From Diabrotica undecimpunctata (taxonomy: Eukaryota > Arthropoda > Insecta > Coleoptera > Chrysomelidae), in contig NC_092803.1 of NCBI RefSeq assembly GCF_040954645.1, positions 78,964,263-79,028,262 of the forward strand: a DNA stretch of 64,000 nucleotides, read 5' to 3'. This document shows positions 45,615 through 56,545 of the stretch, in pieces (positions within the stretch are counted from its first letter, which is position 1; every line of letters starts with the position of its first letter). The translations under genes and the position numbers were made by a program. The notes beneath the pieces are model-generated. The model did not search any database and had not been told where the DNA came from. It saw nothing but the letters and a program-made list of their open reading frames with translations.

Positions 45615-47096
45615 TTAACGTTGTCCTCTCTTCGGTTGGTATTTGCCGTTCTGCGGTCTTTTGTCTTTCGGTAGAGCGTGAGATGTTTGGCTTGTGGAAG
45701 CTTGGGCATCCAGACTCGAGAAACTGGTTCCTTGGTTTTGAGGAGTTTGGACAGTGTTTGTATTCCCTGTATTTTGACGAGGAGTAGGAGCCAGGGCCAA
45801 CCCACCCCTTCTGTCGTTTCCCGAACAGAATTCACACTCAAATTTACGGACACCTTGACGTCCACAACCATAACAGAACCGAATTCTAGGCTCAGAACAT
45901 TCGTAATACCCATGTCCTGACTGACAACAATTCCAACAGGTAAGCTTCGAATTAAAAGAAGAGACATTACCAGACCGAGAATAGTTAGGCCTACCAGAAT
46001 AGGATGAGTCATTATTTCTGAAATTTCTACTATTACTAGACCGTGAATAATTGGGTCTATCAGAATAAGATGAGTCATTATTTCTGAAATTCTGATGAAT
46101 AGGGACTCTAGACACGTCGTCAGAAGACCATGACAAAACGTCCTCTAACTTCTTACACTTTTCCGTTAAGTCAGCAATTGAAGAAATATCTGTAAGTGCC
46201 AGACTAGAATGATACGATGGCAACAAATTTTTTCTAATGATCCTTATGATATGTGACTCAGACAAAGGAGTCTCCAACCGTTTACACAAACTAACAATCT
46301 CATTTACAAATATAGTTACCTTCTCCTGCGGAGCTTGTTTTCGAGACTTAATTTCATCAAGAAGATTGTCCTCATAGTTATATGGAAGAAAATCTGACCT
46401 AAGTTTCGCAACTAACTCTTGCCATGAAGCAAAACTACCTCGGTTATTGAGATACCAAGTGAAGGCTGAATCCTTAAATAAATCGGCAGCAGAAGAGTAA
46501 CACTTTTCCTCGCTGTTACCACGCGCTATACGCAGACATTCTACCTTCTCTAAGAAACTAACAACATTTTCATTATCTTGACCTGAAAAATGGACACCCC
46601 ATTTATGAATAGGAGCAGACTTAACGAAGGGAAATGGATTTACTGAAACACTAGCATTATGAGGAGTTGACTGTGCCTGTGAAATCACTTTACAATCAAG
46701 TTCACCTTCCAGAATCAGAACCCTGAAATTAAGAGACCTCTTCACTTCCTCCTCTTCCTCTGTTGTAGCTTCTAACAGATGGACTCTAGCTGCAACATGA
46801 CCTAAGCGAGAAGTATAGCGAGCATAGGCAGTATCACTAGGAGAACCAACAAAAGAACCAATTTTGACCACCAGATCTGCAAGAGTAACCTCTATTTCCG
46901 CAATCTCGTCCTTAAAATTAAGATGGGAAGCAGACAGAACAGCATAACTTCGATTTGCTGCAGCTTGCTTTAATGCACCACGCAACACTACCCTTTTCCT
47001 TTCCACTGTTGTCAAAGATGGATCGTTTAAGTGCCGGACTCTCAACTCGTACTCTAATTCTGGACCTAACAGATGCTCTACCTTGAAAGCAGACAT
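45615..47096 (-). CDS. gag: Gypsy gag: capsid and nucleocapsid
   Basis: Start chosen at the ATG 47096-47094 (MSAFKVEHLLG), three codons inside the longer frame; 493 residues. The centre (VHFSGQDNENVVSFLEKVEC ... AFTWYLNNRG ... LPYNYEDNLLDEI) fits the retrotransposon capsid family. Two near-identical S/N/R-rich repeats (SYSDRPNYSRS and SYSGRPNYSRS) precede a zinc knuckle C-x2-C-x4-H-x4-C (CWNCCQSGHGYYEC) and a second Cys cluster CYGCGRQG...CEFC lacking the His. It overlaps the upstream part of the pol frame, forming one transcript unit with it. Confidence 0.9.
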   Translation of the reverse strand: MSAFKVEHLLGPELEYELRVRHLNDPSLTTVERKRVVLRGALKQAAANRSYAVLSASHLNFKDEIAEIEVTLADLVVKIGSFVGSPSDTAYARYTSRLGHVAARVHLLEATTEEEEEVKRSLNFRVLILEGELDCKVISQAQSTPHNASVSVNPFPFVKSAPIHKWGVHFSGQDNENVVSFLEKVECLRIARGNSEEKCYSSAADLFKDSAFTWYLNNRGSFASWQELVAKLRSDFLPYNYEDNLLDEIKSRKQAPQEKVTIFVNEIVSLCKRLETPLSESHIIRIIRKNLLPSYHSSLALTDISSIADLTEKCKKLEDVLSWSSDDVSRVPIHQNFRNNDSSYSDRPNYSRSSNSRNFRNNDSSYSGRPNYSRSGNVSSFNSKLTCWNCCQSGHGYYECSEPRIRFCYGCGRQGVRKFECEFCSGNDRRGGLALAPTPRQNTGNTNTVQTPQNQGTSFSSLDAQASTSQTSHALPKDKRPQNGKYQPKRGQR

Positions 47097-47688
47097 TTTA
47101 TACAACTTGGAAATATACCAGGAAATATATGAGGAAAACTATGATAAAATAGGTAAAGTCTAACTTACTCTATGTTTCCAGGTTATTATTATAATTGAAT
47201 TATTTTACCAGTAATGTTTGCTTGTTTATCCAGTCGTGAACTCAGATCTCAAGGTACGGCTACAATCCCTGAGAAACCTAGAAATTTCAAAAAAATGTTA
47301 CTTCCAGACAGTGGTGAATTACTTTGGTGCTACTCCGGACTTTTATAGTGTTAAGATAGTTAAATTTAAAATATTTAAATAATTTTCCTTTTTAATATAT
47401 ACTTATGTTATTTATTATTAATCCAATATGGATATTTAGTTAATCAAAAAAAGCAATTTATTCAGTCTACCCACAATATAGCAAAACAAGGGTACTACGG
47501 GTATACTTAATAGAGAATGTAGATAAACTAAATATTGAAATACAAAAACCAATGTTGCAGTTAAGAAACCAAGAGTTAAAGAACACAGCTGAAAATTAAA
47601 ATACAACACCAAAGGTACACAACCAGAAATTAAAGTGGGAGAAAAAAAAACCAAAGATATAAAGCCAAAAGTACGTGCAAAAAAAGAG

Positions 47689-47706
47689 GCCCCACGTTGG
47701 GCGCCA
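47689..47706 (-). promoter_or_regulatory. Primer-binding site of the intact - strand element
   Basis: Same 18 bases as at 39558-39575, on the - strand, two bases after the end of the 5' LTR. The leader to gag is ~590 bp and has no upstream coding frame that I trust. Confidence 0.9.
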
Positions 47707-47708
47707 AT

Positions 47709-48322
47709 TGAAACCACTCCAGTTGCAAACGCAAAAGCGCCAATTGAAACAACTTAAGTTGCAAACGCAAAAGCGCCAATTGAAACCTAAATAAAATTTA
47801 GGGGTGGTATATGGAGAAGGAGATGATCAATTAGAGAAGAACTAGCAAAGAAGTTATAATAAAAAGAATGGCTTAGCTCAAAAGAACACAGAGACACAAA
47901 ACCTCAAGCACGAATTCGGGCCAGCCTCACTACACTAGAATTTGGCTTTGAGATAAGGGGAAAAGAGATCTTTTAACCAAAAGAATACAATATAATAATG
48001 CACCGGAAAATCTGGAACTATAAAAGGGGTAAGATAAGAGAATATACGGAGATGCCTAGGAAAATACTAAAATGGGCGCCAGCTAATTTCTGAAGGAAAT
48101 TAACAAAAAAATAAATGAAGTTATGAACAACAAGGAATAAAGTACTATTGATTTAATACCCTGTAATAATGTTTAAAAAACCGAAAAGACACTATTGACC
48201 TTGTTCTGCTATATTATAATTGTAAGCAGGAACTGAAATAAAAGCAAAACTACTTGTAACAAATATATTTATATATATATTAACAACTATTGCTGTTATT
48301 TATTAACAACTAACAAAACTCA

Positions 48323-48400
<78 letters not shown>

Positions 48401-49915
48401 AAATAATTACAGTAGTGGGGCTACGATATGCGAGGACCAAACGAAAAGGTGTATTAGTAAATCTATAATCCAAGTCCATGGGAGAAGCGAAATCTTAACA
48501 CTAAGGTTAGTTACGAAAGTTAAATCCTAGATAGGTAAGGTAGGGAATATAAATACCAAAAAAAAACCGTGACGGTTATACAAAAGAAACTACCTTACCT
48601 AACAAATGTACGACTAATATGTGTCGAAGCAGCTAAACACCAGATCTATGTGTAAGTGTTATGCTTACACACAGATGCTGGGAGATATCTAAAGTGATCA
48701 AGTGTGATGAGTATGGCCAACAGACTCGGAAAGATATATATATAATTTTTAAAAACCCTGATACATAAATTGCTTCCCTTCCCTTTTAAAAACCGCTATA
48801 CAAAAATCATGAACCCCTTCCCTAACAATGAATCTAATTTAATTAATTAATAACTATTTACCTAACTTTTTATAGATGTTACAAAAACTGTAATAAGTAC
48901 TAACCTTGGTATATGCATATACAAAGTTGTAAATTACAAGAAAAACCTTAACCCTGAGAAACTAGTTGTTACTGTCTGTCACAACACTACAGCGGTCCTG
49001 GATAAGTCCCCTGAAGACTCTGACGATCCTTGAGGCTCCGAAAAAAAAAACGAATGAAGAGGAACGCTGTGGTTCTGGAGACAATCGGTTCCTGGTTTCC
49101 AATGGGTTGAATTAGGTGTTTGGTTAAACTAATTCTAGTATTAAACGTTATCCTAATCGGGTGAAATCTACAAAAAATAACATTTAGAGAAACATCAAGG
49201 CACCCAAAGATGACTGTCAACACATACTCTTACATCGAATTACCACAACAAACAAACATTTTATTTTATCAGCTGACTGTCATCCTGTCTATTTATTGCG
49301 TCTGCGCATTTAAAGAATATCTAGTAAATCAGGCATGAAACTTTTTATATCGAGTAGGTATACAAAAAAACAGAAAAACTAATTAGGTGTCCGATAAATT
49401 GACGATCTAGGCTCAAGGCCACATGATACATATGAGAAAACTCGGATTTTACACTTTTAATATTTCAAAAGACAATGAAAATATCAATAAAATGATAGGC
49501 CTATTAAACTAAATGATTTAATTGCTCACCTGGATTTTAAATAATTATTTCAGTAGATTTGGAAGCCGGGTCTTAAATATTCATTTCTATAGATTTGGAA
49601 GTCGGTTTTTCAATCAAGATTCTTTATCATCTGTTCTAATTTCTCCCTTGATGTTCGGGGAAAATATTAAATCCAATCCCAGATTTTCTACCCGATTTAA
49701 AGACAAAAAATGCCGGTTAAGGCTTGGAGAAATACACCTCTCTGCTTGAGTTGTTGGCCAAAACTGACCTTCGCCGAGCACCTCCTGCTCATTTTAGTTT
49801 GCGCATCGTCTCGTCTATTGCCCATAAACGTTTCATAAACGGGATTCTGAGGGGTTTTAGGATTTTAATAATAATTATATTAATTAATTATATGTTAGCA
49901 GTTGTGACTGCTACA
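47709..49915 (-). repeat. Gypsy 5' LTR, - orientation, 2207 bp
   Basis: Starts TGTAGCAGTC at 49915 and ends TTTCA at 47709. It contains an AT tract (48325-48396), a hairpin TGTGTAAG...CTTACACA (48650-48672), and near its U5 end two TTTCAATTGGCGC copies that mimic the beginning of the primer site. Promoter and polyadenylation signals were not pinned down. Confidence 0.85.
48325..48396. repeat. (AT)n tract within the right LTR
   Basis: About 72 bp of AT dinucleotides, longer than in the left LTR. Confidence 0.95.
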
Positions 49916-49919
49916 AGAG

Positions 49920-50420
49920 CACGAAATTTCTATCTTAAACTGAATAAACTCAATCTTCATTAAAACTTTTGAAATCACTTAATTTAGGTATATCTTGTGC
50001 TAGTTTAACTAATTTTCTTCCAAGAAGCATTCTATAATTATAAAAAAGCTTTTAATAGACCTGTGATTTGACCTAAACTGAATCTCATTAGTATAGCATG
50101 GGTCACTGTGGTCTCGTATTTCTGGACCACGTATTGGATTACAAGAATTAATTTCAATTAGCAGTACATTACGCCATCTTTGGGTTATAAAATTTGAAAG
50201 CCATAATAAAACAGTATGTTACAAATAAATATACTCCTATTAAAATTATTACATTGTATTGAGAGAAATACACCTTTCGCAAGATGAGATAACTTCCACA
50301 TAATGGTAACGAAGCCAACAGTTAGTGTAGTACGTCTATTTGTTTTGTAACGTAACGAACGTGTTAACTTAACCTATGCTCTCTCATTTTAGATTAATTA
50401 ATACCACTCCTAGACTTCTT
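49920..50420. other. Intron sequence right of the gypsy insertion
   Basis: No recognised gene or repeat border after the AGAG duplication. Confidence 0.4.
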
Positions 50421-50429
50421 CTAGTATAC

Positions 50430-51060
50430 CTATTCTTAATTTTATCCTTTTTTGTCAATCCTCATACATCTTAGTATTCTTATTTTTGCCACATGAATTT
50501 ATCGTCTGTCCTTCTTAATTCCGTTCTATATAATATCATAGCTAAATAACATTTTATTTGTAGTAAATGTAAATCGCTTTTAATATTTTCTTGCTTTCAA
50601 TATTATCATCGGCATACATTAGGCACCAGGGTATGTTACCCTGTAGTTTTGCTGTTATCTGATCCCATACTAATGAAAATAAATAAAGATTAATCACCCA
50701 GCCTTGATGCAATCCTACTTTCAAGTGAAATTTAAAAGTCTCTACCTCAGTAATTTATACATTGTTATATAAATTCCTTGTTTTTGTCAACAGCTACTCA
50801 TATGCTGCTTCTTCATTCATGTGACATGTGTCTAACTTTGATAATGCTATTAAATAAATATGTTGCCAACAGATTCTGTTGTTTCCGTTTCCTCTAATGC
50901 TGTCTACACTTTGTCCAGAATATAATTTGATTCAACAGCTTTATCTTTCTTTATTTTTTAAAGTGCTTGATCTGTTTACTTGTTATTTTGGTAATCATGA
51001 TGTTACTGTCTCCGTTAACTTAAGCTTTTTTGTCAAATTATTAATTTATTAAACTTTCAA
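50430..51060 (-). pseudogene. LINE reverse transcriptase fragment with YADD
   Basis: On the - strand, allowing shifts: KVGLHQG (motif B start), LFSLVWDQITAKLQGNIPWC and LMYADDNIE (motif C). The VGLHQG.......L......+T..+Q...PWC+++ADD string is typical of a widespread insect RTE-like LINE group. Upstream a T/E-rich stretch (LEETETT, ...) is degraded. No long open frame remains. Confidence 0.65.
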
Positions 51061-51924
51061 CGTACTTTTTTCATCTCTTTTTGACATCCTTTTAGTAAAT
51101 TACTATTTTATAACATCTCGGATGATAACTGTTGCTTATTCGAGCATATCATCTCCAGTTTCATTTTTAGTTTCAAACGCTATTAAGTACAAATTTCGTA
51201 CCAAATGCTCATATTTAAAATCTGCACAATTTTTCTAAGTAACATGTTTTGAGTGGATGGGGAATATGGAAATAAATATAAATAAATATGGAAATATAAG
51301 ATACTAATACAATTTTGAGTTTATAATTTTAATAAAATTTTTGATATTTCGCCTCGTTTTAAGTATTTAAATTTTAAGCTTTGTCACAATATACTAAGGA
51401 AATTTTCTCAATAAAATGGGATTTATCCAAAGTTTTAAATTTGACTATATACAAATTGGCTACTTTTTGTTAAAAGCAAATAAAAAATTTAGAATTTTTG
51501 TTTGCTTCTCGTCAAATATTTTTTTAATTGAAGAATTGTAGTACAAATTTTTTACCACTGCTTTTTAAACAATAATTAATTAAATCATAATAGTCATTAT
51601 ACATAAATCAACAAAAAGTTATAACAATTTTTATTACATGCGTGAATAGCATCTTTTACTCATAGTACGTGTAATACACCCAAGGAAAAATAATTTATTT
51701 TTGTGAACAGCACTGTTTATAATTACGATAGTTTGCCAATTTCTAATTAATATAATATTGGTGAGAGTGAAAATCATTTTAATTTTAATTATATTGTTAA
51801 GATTTATAGTAGATATTTATAAGTTTACCTTTATTGTTACAATAACATATTAGCATAACAACAAAATAATTAAAAGTAATTATATAACAAAATACTTAAA
51901 AAGCAATTATCATCAACAAACTAT
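51061..51924. other. Non-coding A+T-rich stretch
   Basis: Nothing recognised. It ends at the GAT-like tail of the RTE fragment that follows on the - strand. Confidence 0.4.
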
Positions 51925-52250
51925 ATGTGTCCACTGTTGGACATTGGTCTCCCTCAGCTTTTTTCACCTGTCTATGTCTTGTGAGGCTTGCATCAAATTA
52001 CTGCTACTACGCTTCTGGTCGTCAGTCCATCTTATTAATGGGCGTCTTCCGCTGCGTAGTGCTTCTTGTCTTGGTCCCCACTCAACAATACGTTTTTCCA
52101 TCGGTTGTCTGATCCTATCTTGCCCAATTGAAGTCTGTGTTTTGGTTCTACGATGTACTTCTTCGTTTGCGATTCAGTCTCTCAGAGAGAGGCTCAACAT
52201 CTGGCGTTTCATAGCCCTCTGAGTCACGCGAATGGTACTAACTATATTTT
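51925..52250 (-). pseudogene. RTE LINE 3' fragment with internal deletion
   Basis: The - strand reads VTQRAMKRQMLSLSLRD, then after a gap MEKRIVEWGPRQEALRSGRR, PLIRWTDDQKR and VQQWTHIV before a stop and a TGATGAT tail. The element at 56.5-59.0 kb has the same strings (VCQRAMKRAMLGVLLRD, TKRILEWRPRDDAYRSRGR, RWTDDLKR, VQQWISED), so this is another, more decayed copy of that family. The WAGHVARMTDN segment is missing, pointing to an internal deletion. Confidence 0.75.
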
Positions 52251-52619
52251 TGTGAAAATTATTGTTTCCCCTCCATAAGTGTTCAGGCTAATCGTATGCG
52301 GCGTGGAAGCTCACATGTCTGGTTATCTTTAACCAACCGAATTTCATGTTCCATGTATATATAAACCAATATTAGTCTATAAAGTCATCTAAAAACTAAT
52401 TCTCTTCGAAATTGTTATTTAATTGAGAACTTTTAAGTTTCTTTGTTGAACGTGACTTATAGCAACATGATTCAAAGCATGAACATAAATCACAGTAGTC
52501 TAATTTTTTCCTCTACAAGCACAAACATACTTTTGTAATTCATCGTAGCATTTTCTTCGAATAAAATCAGATGTATGTTACTGTATTATTGAATCCATCC
52601 GTACTCTACATCGCGTTCA

Positions 52620-53110
52620 CCCCTAAGAATTACGTTCGGGTGTAACAATTCATTGGAGCGAGGTGTGTTAACTCGAGTAAAAAACAGGAGTCACCCCACC
52701 GCGCTCCAATGCTCCAGACCATACCTTTCCCCCCTATAGCACTCTGATGCGCGATAGGGGCACAACTATCAGCCAAATGCTCTTCATGTGGAGGTCCTGG
52801 GTAACTAATCCAGGTAAACCCCAACATGGTTTCCTAACCGATTGCAAAACTCAGAACAGCGCATTGTCGCTATGATCCTGTTATCATGATGTGGCTTATC
52901 CGCGAACTAAAATTGCTTACTGGGGCCTGAAGTCTCCGCTCTGAGCCTAGGCTCAGTTCGGCGACTTGGTGCTCAAGGGTTTGGGCCCTACGTGCTCGGA
53001 TTTTGGGGTTTTTGTTAATTTTTTTGGTGGCTTACGCCGGTTTTTGTTAGTATTTTTTAAATTTTTTTGGTGGTCAAAGCCGGTTTTTTTGTGTTTTTTG
53101 TGATTTTTTT
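52620..53110. repeat. G+C-rich unassigned block with 40-50-bp tandem units
   Basis: Base composition departs from the flanks. The right part has two imperfect direct units of about 45 bp (TTTTTTTGGTGGCTTACGCC and TTTTTTTGGTGGTCAAAGCC followed by GGTTTTT). The left part (52620-52980) reads as non-coding. It could be the 5' UTR of a LINE on the - strand, but I cannot show it. Confidence 0.4.
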
Positions 53111-53254
53111 TGTAGGTGGCTCTGAAACAAAAAATCAGAATTAGTGTAAAGTCTATACTATAACATTGAAAAATATATAAATATATAACAATATGACAAT
53201 ATAGATTTTATCTTCTTTAGGCAAACGGGCCCACTTTGTGTTTGGCGATAGTCC

Positions 53255-53405
53255 TTGAGTGTTTTTTGAGCTACGACCTGTCTTCTATTATGTGCGTTGT
53301 TGTTATTTTAAAGCGTTTTCTCTCTAGTGTTAAATTCAGTGTACAATTCAGTTCCGTACATCACTGCTGGTGTTGTAACAGTTTTGGCTTTTAGCTCGCC
53401 TAGTT
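53255..53405 (-). pseudogene. Small LINE C-terminal fragment
   Basis: LGELKAKTVTTPAVMYGTEL on the - strand resembles the LP..+YG.E.. region after LINE RT domains. Too short for clade assignment. Confidence 0.35.
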
Positions 53406-53809
53406 ATTACTGTAAAAATTGAATAATTGAACATAGAACTGATTTTTTCAACGTATATTTATTTAAATAAAAAAAAACTTAATCATACCCATAAAAATTT
53501 ATCGCATTAAAAATATATAATTGTAAATAAAAAAATAGATATTAATGAGCATTTAGTTAGGTATCACTTTCTTTCAGAAACACAAATTGTTTATATACAG
53601 CAATAGAGTCAGTCTTATTATATAAAAAGTGGCTTATAAAGAATTATTTTTCTGAAAAAATGTTTCAGAAATTCATGAATTCATATTAGGTTAACGAGAT
53701 TCCGTGAAAATTGGAATTCCGTGGTTATTGTTCCTTCTATTTTTTATAATGTTAAACACAACATTGTTCCATTTAAAATTTATTTTTATTGTATTTCTCT
53801 TAATTTTAG

Positions 53810-54210
53810 AGATTTTTACAGAAGCTATAAACCACAAGAAAACTTATGTAAAAAAGATATAAACCTTATTCACGATTTATTTTTAAAAGAGTTTTTTGAA
53901 ATATTAACCACAAGATTTGGACCAGAAACCCTAAAATCTGTTAAAATATTACTAAGAAAATGGCAGTTTGATGATAGTTGTCGATGTGTAGTTCGAGATC
54001 CATCGATTTTCTGCTATTCACTTTCCAAGGAAGAGAATAAATATGTTGAGATTATGAACAAAAATGTTACAAAAATTCAGGCATTTTTTAGAGGAGTTTA
54101 TGAAAGGATTATGACAAGCCACCATGATACAAAGTCAAAACGTTTTTCAGCAACGACAGAGATATTATATAAAGTTTGTGAAAAGTTTGATGAGCATAAT
54201 AAGATTCTGG
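53810..54210 (+). CDS. Adgb: Androglobin-like gene, exon D with IQ motif
   Basis: Acceptor TTAATTTTAG to 53809 and donor CTGG|GTAAGT at 54211. One base completes the codon split with exon C; 133 codons follow, ending one base into the next. It starts DFYRSYKPQENLCKKD, has a helical LIHDLFLKEFFEIL and FGPETLKSVKILLRKWQFDD, then EIMNKNVTKIQAFFRGVYER (an IQ-type calmodulin-binding motif, IQAFFRG) and SATTEILYKVCEKFDEHNKI. In androglobin an IQ motif interrupts a circularly permuted globin, followed by a T..TL.K.W..... helix, which is the order seen here. The heme-ligating residues would lie in or beside this exon but were not assigned. The next exon was not located. Confidence 0.72.
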
Positions 54211-54444
54211 GTAAGTATTTGTTGTTTCTATTTAGGTTACTCTTTTATTTAACTATTAATTTAACCCGTAAAACCCAGAAAAATAATATCCTGATTCGGC
54301 TTGTTTTAAGCAATAAGTGACAAAGTACCGGAAAAGGAACAATGTGATTACCTTAAAGGTTGTATCAGAAGAGATCCACAAATTCAAGAGATATTCCTTT
54401 AAAAGTTTGTTAATTAATATGAGTGAAATCGTACAAATAGGAGT

Positions 54445-56221
54445 ATATCGACGGTGTTACGAAAGAAAGGCATAAGCGCCATTGACAGTTTTTTTCAGGA
54501 GAGATAAAAAACGTTTAATATCGCTTAATATTACTTTTTTTACATTTTTTTGGCATTTTATTATTATCGAACTGAGGCATTTTGACTTACCATATGTTAG
54601 TTATAAAACAATTATTATAAACATAAGATATTTAACATTTTGGTGCTTACGCCTTTAATGTTAGGTTCTGTGGTGTTTAAGCCTTTTTGAAAGGCGGTTA
54701 CCATATTTGGAAAAAATTATATTGATCAAAAAATGTCGCTTAGAAACTTGTACGCCTTTTAATTTTACGGAATTATAACAAAAATGGAGAATAAATCTTT
54801 TTATTTTAAAGCATAACAATTAAGTAAAAATAATACAAATTAAACAATACGCAATAATATATTTATGAGTTTCTTAGAGTTATATTGGTGTAAAAAAATA
54901 CAAAAATAAAGTTAAGTTGTATTATAAAACTAATGGAAATAAAATACAATACAATACAATACAATAAAATACAATATCAAAATTTGATAACAGAAAATAA
55001 CATTTATCAATAACAAAACAAACTAATAGAAGGACCGATATAACAGATATAAAACTAATGCTCTCAATTTCAGTCTCATTTTTAAAAAAATACTGTCAAG
55101 GATGATGAATCTTATTCGGAGTTTAAAGAATCATTTTGTTGTATAAAATCATTACAACCTATGTTATCATCAACTAATGAACTAAATAATATTATTACTA
55201 CTATCATCAGTATCATCACTATCTGAGTAAGGTACAAGCTTTTTATCACAGGTTAATAAATCAGTCTCTTTTTCGCCAGTTTCATCAATATTCGAAAATA
55301 AACGGCTGTCAATATTCAAATTTGGACTTAGAGGAAAACTGAAATTCACAATGGCATCATCATCTAGAACCGAACTAGGCATTTGGAGTTCTTCTTCATG
55401 GTCTTTTAGTACAGGCTCTAAAAGAACATCATGCTTTAGCGCTTCATTGAGGACCTCATTTTCAGTGGAAAATGCACCATGGTTTTTATTATTTCCGCTG
55501 AATTTCCTGCACATTGCTTTCCTGATCTTCCCAAATGGATTGCAATGCAAGATTCATTATTTTGTGCCCCCGATAAACCATGCTAAAAACCATTAAAAAA
55601 AAGAAGTAAGCGCCATTCAAATGTTAGTTTTTTAAAATAATATTACTACCAAAATATAACTTTAAAATTAAAAAAAAGAAAAATATACAACAAAGTCAAT
55701 ATATATTTTATTTAGGTTCAAACCTTATTTAAGTCGGTTAAGTAGTAACTTTTCTATGGCAAATCTAAGCCATAGTGTATTTTAAATGGCCAAATGGCGG
55801 TTAGATAAACGAAAAAATTTTTTCTGAAAAGGCCTAACCGACAGTCGGTAAAATTGTACATTCTTATGGTATATTATGATTTCTCAAGATAAATAATCTA
55901 ACTAAACGCTTAACAAAACATTAAATATTAATAATATTTCAAATTATTGTTTACCTTATTGATATAACCACGTTTTCAGACCTAAGACGTAAGCACCACC
56001 TTCCACTACGGATCTTGTCGCTTACTGATTTCGGTATCTCATCTTTTAAGAAACTCGTTTGGCGGTTAGAAAATTCAAAGCTTGTTTTAGTCGAGTTGGA
56101 ATTTTTTACAGCTGCGTCATTTTAATGGTCGATAGGACGTAAAATGTATTTTATTTTGATACCAAAACATAAATTTATAAATTTTGGCGCTTATGCCTTT
56201 TTGTCGTGACGCCATCGATAT
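54445..56221 (-). mobile_element. DNA element with 37-bp terminal inverted repeats
   Basis: 54445-54481 and 56185-56221 are inverted copies with about five mismatches (inner end AAAGGCATAAGCGCCA). The ATATCG ends leave TA or ATAT as possible target duplication. The motif GGC(A/G)TAAGCGCCA and variants recur inside (near 54650, 55605, 55990) in both orientations, like transposase-binding repeats. The encoded frame (55182-55585) is N-terminal only, so the element is non-autonomous. Confidence 0.8.
55182..55585 (-). pseudogene. N-terminal transposase-like remnant, frameshifted
   Basis: An ATG near 55585 opens MVYRGHKIMNLALQSIWEDQ, which stops after ~31 codons. A second frame (55550-55182, 122 codons) overlaps it and continues with EALKHDVLLEPVLKDHEEEL and an acidic end (YSDSDDTDDSS). 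A short basic start followed by an acidic segment is common at the front of insect transposases, but no catalytic or DNA-binding domain is present and the family is unknown. Confidence 0.4.
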
Positions 56222-56437
56222 CCGAAAAACAAGAAAAAATTTCATAGAGCTCGACTTAAGACATAAATAATGTTACCTAAAGTTAAATATAAACTACTAT
56301 AATATCTATTACTGTTCAGTGATATCTTTGCTAACTTTGAAATTTTGTTTGTATTTTAGTAAAGCGTTGACATTTGTTAGGTAAACGTCATTTTATTTTT
56401 ATAGTAAGTGTATGTTTATCTTACCCAGTGACATATA

Positions 56438-56440
<3 letters not shown>

Positions 56441-56508
<68 letters not shown>
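56441..56508. repeat. (AT)n microsatellite
   Basis: About 68 bp of AT dinucleotides shortly upstream of the RTE LINE. Confidence 0.95.
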
Positions 56509-56509
<1 letters not shown>

Positions 56510-56545
56510 CACGTCATTGATCTTACCTTACAATTACAGTAACCT

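Larger units (their letters stand above)
37291..49919 (-). mobile_element. Ty3/gypsy retrotransposon with inverted outer LTRs
   Basis: Layout along +: AGAG (37291-37294), full LTR sense on + (37295-39555), primer-binding site (39558-39575), 28 bp of leader, then 875 bp of LTR sense on - (39604-40478), polypurine tract, 3' non-coding region, pol (-), gag (-), leader, primer-binding site (47689-47706), full LTR sense on - (47709-49915), AGAG (49916-49919). So a complete - strand element has a 3' LTR cut at 875 bp and joined to an inverted copy of its own LTR plus leader. Both termini are U3 ends (TGTAGCAG ... CTGCTACA). The 4-bp duplication suggests one integration. Autonomous domains are intact. 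Confidence 0.85.

Noticed and set aside
45443..45920. Two + strand frames across the gag-pol overlap
   Set aside because: Antisense of coding DNA.
45611..46078. 155-residue - strand frame overlapping gag
   Set aside because: Third-frame shadow over the S/N/R repeats and zinc knuckle of gag; hydrophobic nonsense translation and not the pol frame.
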